Part shown: piece by piece, positions 1 to 11,183 of the stretch
Layout of the letters: each line of letters starts with the position of its first letter
How positions within the stretch are numbered: the stretch's first letter is position 1
Assembly: GCA_022225965.2 (NCBI GenBank)
Contig: JAKJXP020000045.1
Coordinates: forward strand, 62,001-126,000
Direction of reading: 5' to 3'
DNA from: Diatrype stigma
Taxonomy: Eukaryota; Ascomycota; Sordariomycetes; Xylariales; Diatrypaceae
DNA length: 64,000 nucleotides
Made by a program: the position numbers and the translations under genes
Notes under the pieces: model-generated
Told to the model about the DNA's origin: nothing
The model's database searches: none
The model's input: the letters and a program-made list of their open reading frames with translations, nothing else

Positions 1-2300
1 TTGCAATACGATTATTATTTAATTTAAAAATCGTTTTTTATGCGGCCCGTAATTTAATATATATATATTGCTTTAATTTGTTTTAATTTTTCGATAACAT
101 TAGTTTCGGTAATAAAAATAATTCATTTTTTTTTTCTTATATCGTAAATCGTTCGTTAAATATTCGGCTTAAGTATTTCGGAAATTTGTCGTTTCGTAAG
201 GTTTTGTTCGTATATTATACGGTAACGAAGGCAATTAATTTCTTTCGTTTTATCTTATTTTTTACGATTTATTCGACGCATAAGTTTCGTTTTTTTTTCG
301 TTTTAAATACGTTTTGCCTTTAATTCGATTAATAATCGGGCAATCTTTTGGTTCGTAACGGAAATAAGGTCGTTTATAATGCGACCCGGTAACGATTAAT
401 CGCCGACCGCACGTACGAAAATACTTTCGGAATTTCCGTAGCTTAAGGAATTTTTACGTACCGGGCTTTTTTTGTCGTTTTAATACTAAGCGGTCGCCAG
501 CGGTTTTCTTTCGTTTTATAAAGTAACGAATGTCGCTTTTTCGTTTTCGTCGCTCGTACGCCGCTTTTCGCCCGATTCGGCGGCGATTTAACGCTAAGGA
601 CTTTTTTTATATCGTTCGTTATAACCGTTTTGCTTCGAAAATTACGGCTGGCTTTATTTATATTAATTATTACGTTAAATATTAAATAAAAAGCTAAAAA
701 ATTATAAAAATATAAATAACTAAAAATTAATAACGTAATAATTAAATATAAACAAAGCTATTTTAAAAAAAAAATATATAAAATTATTTTTAATTATAAT
801 TCCTAAAAATATATAAAGTTTTTCTTATAAGCCTTAGTTTTTAATACGGCGCTTAAGCGCTAATTACGTGCCGCTTACGTAATAAGCCCCTTAAATAAAA
901 GCCATTTCTTTATAAAATCATTTTTCGAAATTTAATGGCTAATATGGCTAATACCTTATGGCTAATATGGCTGGCGTTACTGGATTTCGAAAAGTAATTT
1001 AAAATCGTAATTAGGCTCTTATAAAAACTTACGTAAAGAAATATCGCCATTTATTCTTATTTTCTTATAACTTTACGAATACTTAAAATATTAAAAATCC
1101 GATAACGTTTGAAATTAGCTATTAATCGTAATTATTTCGCCATATTTTTGCATTTTTAATAGGTCGTATAACGGTAAAGTTCGAAACGAATTTAAAACGA
1201 TTAAATATTTCGCATAAGTTCTTTTTTTCGATTAAAAACTGGCTTATATCTAATGTTACTCGTATAATTTTAAAATATATATTAAAATAATCGTCATTTA
1301 ATTGCGATCTTTAAGGTATTTTTAAATTTTTTATAAAACTAAAGCTTAAAAAGTTATAGCTAAATAATAATAAGGTGTTTTTGCGTTTTTATATAAAATT
1401 TCGCGTTACTTTTCGTTTTTTTCGATCGCGGTTTTAAACGTTTTTTTTAAATCATTTGTAATTATTAACCATATATTAGCTATATTAATTACATATTAGC
1501 TATTATTTCTTAATAAGTATTAAAATTAATTTAAAAAATACGTTTAATTTTAAAATAAAATAATAATAAGCAAATAATAATAAATAAATAAATAATAATA
1601 AATAAGTAAATAATAATAATAATATAGCCGCTTACGTAAGTTAAGTAACTTATAATAACTAAGTATAATAATAAGTATAATTATAAGTAATAATAATTAT
1701 AAATTAACGACTTATATAAATTAAAAATATATTTAATTAACGAGTTAAAATTATAATAAGTAAGTAAGTAATAATAAGTAAATAAGTAATAATAAGTAAA
1801 TAAATAATAATAAATAAATAAGTAATAATAAATAAGTAAATAATAATAAATAAGTAATAATAATTATAAGTTAATAATTTATATAAATTAAAAATGCACT
1901 TAATTAATAAGTTAAAATTATAATAAATAAATAAATAATAATAAAATTAGCTTTAATTAAATAGCATTATTATAAAAGCTAGCCATTTACGGTTTAAGTT
2001 AAGCCATACGCTAGCCGTATTAGGCCTAGCGCGGGCCATTTATAGCTTAAAATAAACGTTAAGCTAACCCGTTAAAGCCTAGCCCGTACCGGTATTAGCC
2101 GCTTTAGGAATATACGGGCCATTATGTATATATTAAGTTACTTTCTTATTTGGAATAGCCGACTTTATTTAATTCCCATAGAAAAAAAAGCGACACAATA
2201 ATCCTTCGTTTTATTACGGTATAAGCAAGCTTATAAACCTACGTTAACACTTGGGCATAGCGGCTGATAATGCCCTTAGTTGCCAACCTACGCTGCTGCA
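1..2300. repeat. AT-rich, RIP-degraded repeat block
   Basis: The block is extremely A+T rich, has stop codons in every frame and contains no usable ORF. The remaining cytosines are mostly in CpG (for example lines 181-240 and 541-600), while CpA and TpG are scarce and TpA is abundant. This is the footprint expected after heavy RIP of a repeated element. The block starts before the window and fades to normal composition between about 2150 and 2350. The element family cannot be read from what remains. Confidence 0.85.
1555..1950. repeat. A/T low-complexity repeat with a duplicated unit
   Basis: The stretch consists of AATAATAAATAAGTA-like short repeats. A unit of about 75 bp at roughly 1687-1765 reappears with few changes at roughly 1860-1935, about 172 bp downstream. 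It lies inside the RIP-degraded block and has no coding potential. Confidence 0.6.
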
Positions 2301-2774
2301 GCTATTACCTAGCAGCTACCTAGGTATTACGTACAAACTGTTGCAGCTGTATGTATGTACAATACATACCTACTAGGCAGTGCTAGTAGGCACCTACAGG
2401 CCACTACCTGCTGTTGCAACTGGAATTTACTGGATCGCCGCGCCGCCCGGGGACAAGAGCAGCAGCTGGACGCTCGATATCAAAACGAGGGCTTTTGTGC
2501 TCCGAGGGGGCCTCACGTTCATACCCTACAGTGGTCAAAGTGGTCAAAGTGGTCTATCCATTAGAAGCAACGTACAATCGGGAGCCTCGACGGTCTGCCA
2601 ATGTATTCACCTCCAGATATGACGTGCTAATGTGCTTGCCTCGCCTCGCCTCGCCCATTAGTGCATCAAGTTGTCAACCATCAATGGGCAGTAACTGATA
2701 GCTAGAACTGTGATACTTCTGGTCGACGCCGAGGATACTTAGTAGTCAAATCCATGAAAACTGCCCACGTCAGG

Positions 2775-4775
2775 TTACCGATCGAGACCTGCCATTTTCC
2801 CTTCAAGGGCCCAGATCAGCGCTTCAAGCTCGCAGACCACATCCCTGTATACAGCGTTTTGCAACTCCAGCTGGCCGAGGTCCTTGCCGAAGCCGAAGTC
2901 GCAGTCCAAGCACTGCTGCGTGATCTTCTGGTACCTGGGACCCAGGCGCGAGTCGCGCTCCGCTATGTCCGCCACCTTCCGCACCTCGACGATGTCATCG
3001 GGCCTCAGGGGGTCCCATTGCCCGATCTGGAGCAGCGCGACGCCGAGACTATGCATGGTGAGATTGCGAATACCGTAAGCGAGCTGCGCGTCGAGCGCGT
3101 CGTCTACGGCCGGGGTATCTGCCATCAGCGCATCGCACTGCGGCTGTTCGTGCTGCTGGTGCTGCTCTGGGGAGAGCTCAGTGCCGATGTGCAGCGTGCT
3201 CAGGGAACCGGCCAGCCCGTCGGCTCCCTCGAAGTACGACAGGTCCTGCAGCCGCCAGTACGGGCGCAGCCAGGGCGTGGAGTGGAACTTGAGCACCCCC
3301 TGGACGAGGTTCAGCGCCAGCCGGACCTGCTGCGATATCGAGATGGACCTCTCGACCGGGTACTTGAAGATGCTGTCTAGGGGCGTCGGGTCCCCGAAGC
3401 TGCGCGAGCTGAAGCGTTCCTTCGGGTCGCAGACAGGGGTGATGTGGTGTCGCAGGTTATCGGAGCTGTCTAGATAACCGCCACAGGGGGCGGACTGGAA
3501 TTGAGTGCACAATTGAGTGCATAGGTCTCTCCCGGAACACAGGTTGAGTTCACTTGCGTTCGCGCTGGCGCATGGTTCCACCAGTGTCGTTGATGTCGAT
3601 GACGTGGTCGTGCCAGCGTCCGATAAGGGGGTAGTCGAGTTGGTGCAGTCATCAGAGAATCTGACCCTCCGCACTTTAGCTGGGAGAGATTCATCAGGTG
3701 CACTGGACGACCAAGCAGCTGCAAGCGGCGGCATAGTAACATGGACCAGGCGGAGACTTTGTGACTGCACAAGCAAATCCAACAGGTCGCTGTCACCCCC
3801 GTTAGTACTTCATGAGCGTTCATAGCGTTTCTGGTCCACTCCTTGCTGCCGACTTACTCTTGAGTCTGGAACCCCGATTGCGTGCGGTAACGCACCACGA
3901 CCCGAAGGCTGCCATCGTTCCTCGAGTCTAGTAGCAGGCACACATCGTGGCTCGTGTGCTTGGCTTGCAGGCAAGACCAAAACTTCCTCAAGGCATCGTA
4001 AAATGATTTGGAATGGTGGGTCACTCTTTGGTAGGATGGTGGAAGAGGTCGTGGTCGCTTAACAGAAAGCTTGGACTGACTCCGCTGGATCTTGTTTGCC
4101 GTCTTCCGGAGCCTCTTGAGCTCTTGATTGGCGTCCCTAAAACCGGATATGGAAGCTTCAAACGTTGACTTATGAAGCATAACATCAATGCCTTCCTTAA
4201 GACGTTCTGTTGCTTTCAACTATTTCTCAGTCTGTTAACGGCTGTCCAATGCTAGCTTGAATACACTGATGTTTCTAGTACATTCGGTATAATCACTTCA
4301 CTCACTTTCAAGGTAGCTTTTGATGCATCGCCTGCTTCAGTGCCGCCGAGGGAATCATTCAGTGTTTTTATATACCCCTGAATCTCTTCCGCGGTTGCTT
4401 TGAATTTATCATACTTCCTTCCGAGATAGCTCTTAATCTGCTCGTCTAGTTCAGGGGAGCTCCAGCCTGCGTGGTTGGTGTTTTCGACCACTAAAGCTCC
4501 AACAGTCAGCATCTAATGCCACTTAGAGAGGCAAATCAAAGTGCAAAGGTGCCTTGATTTTGCGTACACGATTCTGCTTCTTTTGGGTCAAGGATCTCTT
4601 GAAGCAGTAATTGACATTCATCGAGAAAGATATCGTTTTGAGCGGTAAACTTTTTCCGCAGGCGCCTCATCTCCTTGTCATGGTGTCGGAGAATCTTCAA
4701 CTTCTTCCTAACTATATCGGCGCCCTTGATTGCACCGATGCAAAGAGGTACTATAGCGAGGGCAAGCTCGGCCAT
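2775..4775 (-). CDS. DUF7580 family protein (HeLo-like N-terminus, kinase-like C-terminus)
   Basis: Four exons were joined by splice signals: 4775-4568, 4490-4306, 4219-3858 and 3789-2775, giving 589 aa in one open frame. Intron 3 is clear, with donor GTAAGT, branch TACTAAC and acceptor ACAG; introns 1 and 2 use GTACGC and GTGAGT. The start is the ATG at 4775, which opens MAELALAIVPLCIG, a hydrophobic helix followed by a basic coiled-coil-like stretch as in HeLo-like fungal proteins. The C-terminus has the DUF7580 signatures LALNLVQGVLKFHSTPWL and LGVALLQIGQWDPL, which resemble a degraded kinase C-lobe without catalytic motifs. The family is fungal and poorly characterised; links to incompatibility or signalling are inference. 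It is divergent from the C2H2 gene at 5174 and lies 0.5 kb from the RIP block. Confidence 0.82.
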
Positions 4776-5173
4776 TTTTGTGTACGTGTAACCGGAAGTT
4801 CGAATAGTGTTCGTCGAGAAAGCGTTTCTCGAGGTCGTTGAGGTATTCCGCTTTTTTCGTATTACGCCTTTTTTTTTCTTCGCAAGAACTTCGCACACAG
4901 CCTTATGCTCTTGAATGAAGTGGCTGTGCAATTCTGTACTCAATTAGGAGAGGCAACCCACAAGGTATATTGAGCATATTTATGCATGCCACATCACAGT
5001 ATCATTGAATATGGAGCAAACGTGGGGGCTAGCCTGGCGTCGACATTTGCAGCTAAATCTTCTTCAGCAATCCAGTGACTCCAGTGAACGATGACTTTCA
5101 TCATCACCTACTCATGCCTTATGGCTACTGCTTATCATCCTACATACTAGGATCATAAGACTCACAGGCCTCA
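4776..5173. promoter_or_regulatory. Shared divergent intergenic region
   Basis: This 398-bp gap separates the DUF7580 start (4775, minus) from the C2H2 start (5174, plus), so it should hold both promoters. I see no convincing TATA box or known operator. Joint regulation of the two genes is inference from the arrangement. Confidence 0.4.
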
Positions 5174-7599
5174 ATGGCTGGAGCTGAACTTATCGCAAAG
5201 TGGCAACAAGCCATTAGCCCAGAACGCGATACAGAAGAGCAGCCACTAATTGCGCAGCTATATGCAGTATGCTCAGAATTGTATGCTGACATTCTCTCTA
5301 TCCTCCGCGACAAGCCATCGATTGAGCGACCTACTATTGTCAGTTTGGAAAGGAGCCATGGCTATTTGGTTTTATGGGCCGATGGCTACGGGGTCAAGGA
5401 CGGTCAACTGGACAACTCTCTTGATAGATCACGAAGAGCGAGACAGTCTACATTTCGCCTTCTCGTGAGTGTCTGTCAAACCCTCACACAACGTGAACTT
5501 CCCCTCACTCCACAAGACCGAGACAAATCTTAACTCAAACAGGTCTACTGCCGCTTCTTGCGCATGAAAAGCAGGAGACTCTTGCCTCTAAATCCACCGA
5601 GGTCATACAAGCAACGGAGAAATTGAAATACATCATTCATCATGACGACACATGTGACTCGGACTCGGATAGTAGCGAAAGCACAAGGGCAAGCGAGACT
5701 TCATTGACAAGCGAGATCTTAGAGTTAGACGAAATTGCAGAGGATCTCAAGACCGACACACAATGCCTTTTGGATTTGGGCTCGAGGTTCACGGAACAAA
5801 TGGTTGGCCCAATAGCCAAGGAAAAGGCTCTCGATCCATCTCAGGTTGTTACATGGGACCCGTCCAACAACTTCATCGACCGTATCCGTTGGCGGTATCC
5901 AACCTGCGACGAAGAGCTGGTCACCCGCCTTGGCAAAGTCAATTGGGCCCGTCTACAAAGATACCAGGAGATGAAAGACCGGAACACTCGACCGGGGGCA
6001 GTAGAGGAAGTGTCGCAAGACCAAGCTGTCGCTAACACGGTGCCTTCAACAGCGTATCACGACTCCGGGATCGGCACTTCGATCCCTTCAGATCCTTCTA
6101 TGCAGGCAGCCAGCCAATATGCCGAAACTGTTATATCCTACAGTGGAGGTCGGGGTGATTCGGTTCGCATACCTCCTCTACCAGATGAAGCCAAGGCAGG
6201 ACTCCCATTCCCCTGCTTGGTTTGTGGCAAACTCATCAACATAACGAATAAGTCGGCTTGGAAGTAAGTTTCCCAGGTTACTCAAAACGTCTGACATACT
6301 AAAACCGGACCTAGGAAACACTTGTTTCTCGACCTGCAACCATATGTGTGCCTCGCAGATGATTGCGATTTCAACGAGACTCCTTTCCCAACCAAGACTC
6401 AATGGGAAAGCCATTTGGCGCTGGAACATTCTCAATCGCGGGAAAGTATGGAGTGTCCTATATGCAAAGAAAAAACAAAGGATGGCAAGGTTCACACCAT
6501 GACTCACCTTGCATGCCATATGGAAGAGATAGCATTGACTGTGTTGCCAACTAACCCAGACTCTGAAGATGGGTCGGACATGGACTCAGGGTTATCGTCT
6601 TCAGGGTCGTTTATCGACGAGATAACACGGTCGGAATATTTATCAGGATTAAGATCTTTCGACGACATGTTCGTAATCAAGCGCAAGTTGGTTCCTAAAC
6701 TGCTAGCGAACAGCCCGGTGTGGGCTCATCCCTTAACAAATGAAATCGAGAACAACTGGGAGTTGCGGGGGCCACGGGATGTAGAGGAGGGTTTTATACT
6801 AAAGGCTCTTGTATGTCTCTCCAACCTCTCGTGTCTAACGACAAGTTTCTCACCTCATGCACCTCAACAGGAACTGGCCCCGGACGCAGAAAGTTATCAA
6901 GAATTCTGCCTAATTATGGTTCAGTGTCTTGCCAACATTGCTAAAAGATACTATGGGCCCCGAGGGGATCAACCTTTTGCTGGAATGTATAACGATGATT
7001 ATCTCCGCAGGGTAGAAGAATGCATCCGGCGACAAGCAACAGAAATGGCTGAAATGGACCGGCTCCGTATGCCGCGGCGCACAAAACCAATACCAGAGTT
7101 CTTTTCTGCGTTCTATAATGTTGACGAACTTGGGGGGGATATTGGTACTCGAGCGGTTGAACCTGAGTCGAGACGTGTGGGTGGGTTTTGGTCATCTGCA
7201 AGAAACCGAGAGATACCAAACCCAACGGAATCAAATTATACTCGCGTTCACACATGCCCGGCGCCTAATTGCGATAAGTGGTACGAACATTACGGAAATC
7301 TTGCCAAACACATGGAGACACACACCAGCCGGCCTTGGAAATGCCCACTTCCGAGCTGCAAATATCATGACTATGGCTGGCCAACAGAAAAGCAGATGGA
7401 CCGTCACTTCAAAGACAAGCATGCTGCTAGACCTGACACATACAAATGCGTCTTTGACGATTGTCGCTACGCGTCAAAGAGAGAGATCAACTGCAAGCAG
7501 CACATGGAAAAGATACACGGTATGCCATACATGCGCACCAAGAATAATAGCCAGCATGAGCCAGCCATTCCGTCAAGTATCGAAAAGGCCCACGAGTAA
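5174..7599 (+). CDS. AcuF-type C2H2 zinc-finger protein
   Basis: This is a multi-exon gene. Exon 1 starts at 5174. The first intron is ambiguous: donor 5465 (GTGAGT) or 5469 (GTGTCT), acceptor at 5542 or a few codons later. The second intron is 6264-6314 (GTAAGT...CTAG). A 60-bp in-frame intron, 6811-6870 (GTATGT...ACAG), is likely. After an acidic Ser-rich region comes a block typical of the fungal AcuF-like zinc-finger family (LQPYVCLADDCDFNETPF, ESHLALEHS, MECPICKEKT). Three C-terminal C2H2 fingers follow (HTCPAPNCDKWYEH..., WKCPLPSCKYHDYG..., YKCVFDDCRYASKR...). DNA or protein binding in the nucleus is inferred from the fingers; the target is unknown. The stop at 7597-7599 may be read past by another intron, since in-frame-looking segments continue towards 8095. 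It is divergent from the DUF7580 gene. Confidence 0.78.
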
Positions 7600-8802
7600 C
7601 ACGATGTGTCTCCACGATCGAAACCGGTTAACCTTGCAGACCGGATACCTACGTTGCCCCTACCAACACGGTCAGACCCAGACGAAGCTTAATGTAAGTA
7701 GGAGATGATTTATGCTCATCACACATCCTTAATCTTGTCTGTTCAATCGATGGACGCTCACCATATCTAGGGGTCTACAAGCCATCTCCCTTGATTGAAA
7801 CCGACGGATCGTACAACGAATCATGATAGAATGGTAGAATATGACAATATTTGGAAAATCGCACTGACGAATTTGGATGCCCCATTCGACTTTGATCTTT
7901 TGGGCCGCTCGGAGCCTGCTGGAAGTCCAGGCACTGACACCGGCTCGAATTTCGCTCGAAATCTCTTCTATCAACGTGGATGGGGACACAGGGCTCTCGG
8001 GAAATGATCGAGCGACCGTCGGCGATGTTAGCGGCGAACCTGCGACTGCTGATATTCCCGAAGAATATGTCATGTTCGATAACCCGTTGACATAATAGGG
8101 CGAGATGTCGGGTGAAGGGTCGAAGTCTACATAGATATTCTGCGACGTTAAAGAGGGGCAAATATATCGGTCAAGATAGCATATATGACAATACACTGCC
8201 CTTTATATAAGTCCTATCGTTTTATACTTCCTGGTATTCTCCGGGAGATTTTTTTCTTTTTTTTTTCTTTTCTTTTTTTTCTTTTTTCTTAAAGTCGCTG
8301 GTTTTCCCTACTGGGTTATAATGTGCGGAGAAATCCCAAAGTGTGACTCCAGGATTGTTTAATGAATAACGACGATGTACCCTAAGTCGACAAGATGGTA
8401 CACTGTCGATTATTCTCGCCGACTAGGAGGGGCTCGTGTCGAGTTGGAGAAATGTGTACGAAATACTAGGGTAGCGCTTTACCCCTTTCTGTTGTCTTTT
8501 GGTAGGAAAAGGGGGATATCAAATGTTAGTGTAGGTACTTCAACCCCACCAAAGTCTTACACTGGGAAAAAATTCCACTAACCCATCTTATCCCGGCCGC
8601 CTCGGCACTAAAACCGTCCTTATATCCTCGACGGACCCACAGTTCAGAGGGTGACAAAGGGTGAGACAAGGGGTGACCTTCAAGATATATAAGGCATCAC
8701 GTCCTCCTCATCTAGGGGATATGGTTTCTGTCCTCGCCAATCTCATCCACGCTACATTTACATCCATCTCTTCATATTCCAACCAAGTCCAACGAAATCA
8801 TC
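7600..8802. other. Intergenic region, possible 3' exons of the C2H2 gene
   Basis: No gene can be shown. Around 7660-7690 and 7870-8095 there are short open stretches (for example FDFDLLGRSEPAG) that could be terminal exons of the upstream C2H2 gene, but I could not join them with good splice sites. A T-rich tract lies at about 8247-8291. The last 120 bp carry the SDR promoter. Confidence 0.4.
8686..8692 (+). promoter_or_regulatory. TATA-like box of the SDR gene
   Basis: TATATAA lies 111 bp upstream of the ATG at 8803 and is followed by a C/A-rich leader. This is a plausible fungal core promoter, based on position only. Confidence 0.4.
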
Positions 8803-9765
8803 ATGTCCGCCACCTTCACAGCTTCCAAGAAGCAGCTCACCTGGCTGATCACGGGCTGCTCGTCGGGCTTCGGCCTCTCGCTTACACGCATCGCCCAAGC
8901 AGGTGGCCACAGGGTGATCGCCACCTCACGCAACCCTTCTCGTACCCCCGATCTCGTCGCCGAGGTTGAGGGCAAGGGGGGGAAGTGGCTCAAGCTTGAT
9001 GTGAACGACCTCGGCAGCCGGCAGTTTGTCGACGACCTGGAGAAGTCCGGGGAAGAGATTGACGTCCTCGTCAACAATGCCGGCTACATGCTCCTAGCCC
9101 CCGTGGAGACTACCTCTGAGGAGGAGACCCGTGCTACAATGGAGACGTTGTTCTTTGGCCCTCTCCGTCTGATCCAAGCCGTCATCCCCTATATGCGACA
9201 GCGCCGTTTCGGTGCTATTATCAACTTCAGCAGCGGTGCTGCTCTTGATGCTAGAGGCAGTATGGGCATATACGCTGGTGCTAAGGCCGGAATTGATGGT
9301 AAGTTATCATGTCGTGCCCCTCTTCCCGTACACACATCCACATGCAGACTCTTCGGCCCTGACATAAGCGTTTCCATAGGCATTACCAAAGCCCTAGCAA
9401 AGGAAGTTGCCCCTTTCAATGTTAGAACATTGACTGTCATCCTTGGGGTGTTCAACACCAACCTAGGAAATGCGGGGGAATTTGGGAAGGCGCCCCTTCC
9501 AGATGATTACAAGGGGTCGGCTGCGGAGCAGATGATGCAGGTCATTGCTAGCGGCAAGTTCCCCTTCAAGGGCGACAAAGACAAAGCCATGAAGGCGGTT
9601 TACGAGGTCGTAGTGGGCGAAGGTGCCGGTAGGGGGCGTGAGGCCGAGGGACTTTTACCTCTAGGGAGTGACATGACAGTCCGCGTGAAGGGGGTGCGGG
9701 ATGCCCTGGATCACAGCCTTGAAGTCTTCGGAGAGGTCACCAACAACATGAACATCGATGAATAG
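8803..9765 (+). CDS. Short-chain dehydrogenase/reductase (SDR)
   Basis: Two exons, 8803-9298 and 9380-9765, give 293 aa. The 81-bp intron (GTAAGT...CATAG) has a length divisible by three and no stop, so unspliced translation would wrongly add 27 residues between GID and ITKALAKE. The Rossmann nucleotide-binding motif TGCSSGFG is near residue 18, followed by NNAG and the catalytic YAGAK (YxxxK) with an upstream Ser in NFSSGAA. This is a classical SDR that should perform NAD(P)(H)-dependent oxidation or reduction in the cytosol. The substrate cannot be read. There is no signal peptide and no biosynthetic neighbour. Confidence 0.88.
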   Translation: MSATFTASKKQLTWLITGCSSGFGLSLTRIAQAGGHRVIATSRNPSRTPDLVAEVEGKGGKWLKLDVNDLGSRQFVDDLEKSGEEIDVLVNNAGYMLLAPVETTSEEETRATMETLFFGPLRLIQAVIPYMRQRRFGAIINFSSGAALDARGSMGIYAGAKAGIDGKLSCRAPLPVHTSTCRLFGPDISVSIGITKALAKEVAPFNVRTLTVILGVFNTNLGNAGEFGKAPLPDDYKGSAAEQMMQVIASGKFPFKGDKDKAMKAVYEVVVGEGAGRGREAEGLLPLGSDMTVRVKGVRDALDHSLEVFGEVTNNMNIDE

Positions 9766-10445
9766 ATAGGTCACCATGGTTGTAGTTACTCATTTGTTCC
9801 TAAAAAGAAGGTTCATAAGATCAGCCTTAAACTGTCGATGTCTTTGACTGAAGAAGGCGTTCTCGAATATGTAGTGTGCATCCCTCTTGCCTACCGACTG
9901 AGCTGAGACTTACTTCAAGATAAGAACCGGTATGCCCAAACATCGGCGCAATGTTACTCAGATGCAGCGTGATGAATCGGAAAGTACTTCACTAACCCCT
10001 TCCTCCTCACCCCCTAGACATCCAGGGCCACTGGAAGACGAGCCTGATAAGGTCCTCGAGGAGTTCGAACATCACACCCGCGAGCGAGATCATGGGTTCT
10101 GTAAACTGCAACCGGAGGCCGAACGTTAGTGAATAATACACCCCGGAAAACCCGATTAATGGCTAGTATTACCACAGTCCATTATTCAACAGACCATATT
10201 ATGCGGATGGGTAATTTCCGGCGTACAATGCACCCAACCGAGGGGGTTAACTATCAAAATAAGGAACTATTCCATCAAGCTAAAGTGGATGTGCAGTTCA
10301 TGATTACCCCTCGGGATCGTGGTTCATCCGCCAAAACTGATGTCACCGAAAAACCTATCTTGTGGGATCCTGAAAAGGAGGAAACAAGAAGACCTTTCGA
10401 CGGTACTGGGTTCGAAACCCGGTACCAGGGCTTTTGCTACTTTTT

Positions 10446-10479
<34 letters not shown>

Positions 10480-11183
10480 CTCTTCTTTCTTTCTTTCTTT
10501 CTTTTTCCAAGTCTCCTTTACATTTGAATACTTTTCGCCCTCGTGGATTAGTCACCATTCAGTATGAGACGCAGAAGGTAGCGCCACGAGACATCGTGGT
10601 CTGACAAGGATGTATTGGAAGCGGCTACTCAGCTGGGTAGGCACACAAGACAGACATGTCAAAATCAAATCAAATCAATTAGCTGGGTTATCGTGCTGAT
10701 GTTGTTATCGAAGACCTAATTAAAAAAAGACGCGCAGCAGACGAGACAGACTCAAGTAGTTTTCCTGAAACAAACCCCGAACGCCTCTCACCACCTTCTG
10801 CCTCCTGCTCTCCTCCCCCCTCTGTTTCCTTCGTATTCATCACCTCTCACACGTCTGGCGGGCCTGCTACTGCTGCTGCTGTTGGACTCGCCCCATCTCA
10901 TTGCGATCCGCAACGATTCCATCGGGACTGATCCTCGAATCTAGCCGTTTGAACCGTAGTGGTACGGGTAGTGGTAGTCAGTACCAGACCAGGTCACGAA
11001 CCGGGATTCGCCTCTAGCTCCACCTCTACCTCCACCTCTACCTCCACCTCCGCCCCCGACGTCGATGCCGGAGCCCGGACGATATGGAAGAAAACGATGT
11101 TTCGCTATAGGTACGGCGGCGGAAGGAGTGGGGATGCCGGGAGCGTAAGCGCTGGTAATACTAGCGCTCGAAGAAGCCGGTCT
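9766..11183. other. Intergenic region between SDR and CPS1/DIP2 genes
   Basis: No supported gene. Two small plus-strand ORFs (9932-10129 and 10129-10527) lack family features, and the second runs into a polypyrimidine tract. A Thr/Ser-like CCACCTCTA minisatellite lies at about 11018-11060, just beyond the 3' end of the convergent minus-strand gene. Confidence 0.4.
10402..10505. repeat. Hairpin with B-box-like core plus long polypyrimidine tract
   Basis: Positions 10402-10426 form an almost perfect inverted repeat with core GGGTTCGAAACCC, which matches the Pol III B-box consensus GGTTCGANNCC. A nearly pure T tract (about 10451-10480) and then TTTC repeats follow. No A-box or cloverleaf was found upstream, so this is not called a tRNA. 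Confidence 0.45.

Noticed and set aside
2754..3380. 208-aa plus-strand ORF
   Set aside because: It is antisense to the last exon of the DUF7580 gene, which has family motifs and good splice sites.
10129..10527. 132-aa plus-strand ORF ending in a Phe run
   Set aside because: The end is a translation of the poly-T tract; no splice or family support.
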